Origin: DATKEH01 sp035546355
Lineage (GTDB): Bacteria > Acidobacteriota > Thermoanaerobaculia > Multivoradales > JAIOJS01
NCBI GenBank assembly: GCA_035546355.1
Contig: DATKEH010000230.1
Span: forward strand, 1 to 5,694
Reading direction: 5' to 3'
Length of the DNA stretch: 5,694 nucleotides
Shown: piece after piece, positions 5,640 through 5,694 of the stretch
Layout of the letters: each line of letters begins with the position of its first letter
Position numbering within the stretch: position 1 is the stretch's first letter
Translations under genes and position numbers: made by a program
The notes under the pieces: model-generated
Databases searched by the model: none
The model's input: only the letters and a program-made list of their open reading frames with translations
Told to the model about the DNA's origin: nothing

Positions 5640-5694
5640 ATGAGGAAACCAGGGCCCGGACAGGAAGAACGGCCGCTCACGGTGTTCACCGACG
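5640..5694 (+). CDS. Start of an unrecognised gene (truncated by window end)
   Basis: Only 18 codons are visible, reading MRKPGPGQEERPLTVFTD, too little to assign a family. The start is supported by a purine-rich ribosome binding site, GGAGAAGGGGGA (5621-5632), seven bases upstream, and by mostly G- or C-ending codons. An in-frame ATG at 5607 would add 11 residues but has no Shine-Dalgarno. The hydrophilic, charged beginning shows no signal peptide. It is in the same orientation as the ligase gene 149 bp upstream and could be co-transcribed with it or use its own weak promoter. Confidence 0.45.
   Translation, partial: MRKPGPGQEERPLTVFTD

Noticed and set aside
5504..5694. GTG-started frame right after the ligase gene, open to the window end.
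   Set aside because: The GTG sits directly on the purine run with no proper spacing, the later part is arginine-rich shadow sequence, and the frame starting at 5640 has a better ribosome binding site. It cannot be fully excluded because the window ends.

Overview
The window is very GC-rich (about 70 % by eye) and densely coded, with GC-ending codons throughout. Its gene content (ModA, a three-gene proton-translocating transhydrogenase, and a GCS2-type ligase carrying CBS domains) suggests a high-GC proteobacterium, probably a gammaproteobacterium. The taxonomic guess is weak because there is no rRNA or other marker gene here.

Layout. Positions 1-421 (minus strand) hold the N-terminal part of modA, the periplasmic molybdate-binding protein; the rest lies beyond the left edge. 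A 128-bp divergent intergenic region (422-549) follows. On the plus strand comes a tight operon of pntAA (550-1689), pntAB (1689-1976) and pntB (1979-3403), encoding the complete dI, dII and dIII parts of NAD(P)+ transhydrogenase, which uses the proton gradient to make NADPH from NADH. After a 107-bp gap with its own promoter-like sequence, a 659-residue protein (3511-5490) joins a glutamate-cysteine-ligase-like (GCS2) catalytic domain to a C-terminal pair of CBS nucleotide-sensing domains. A further plus-strand gene probably begins at 5640, with only its first 18 codons visible.

How the genes may work together. The three pnt products form one membrane complex. The ligase-CBS protein, if it makes a gamma-glutamyl thiol or another amide, would fit next to an NADPH generator, and its CBS pair could tie its activity to adenine-nucleotide state. 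This link is inferred from domains and neighbourhood only. modA is divergent and probably functionally separate.

The main points for a second look are the GCS2-CBS fusion, the Asn in PntB at the position of E. coli beta-His91, the exact TACAAT hexamers upstream of three genes (two so close to the start codon that leaderless mRNAs are suggested), and the repeats and hairpins just upstream of the ligase gene. No mobile element, CRISPR array, tRNA or rRNA was seen.
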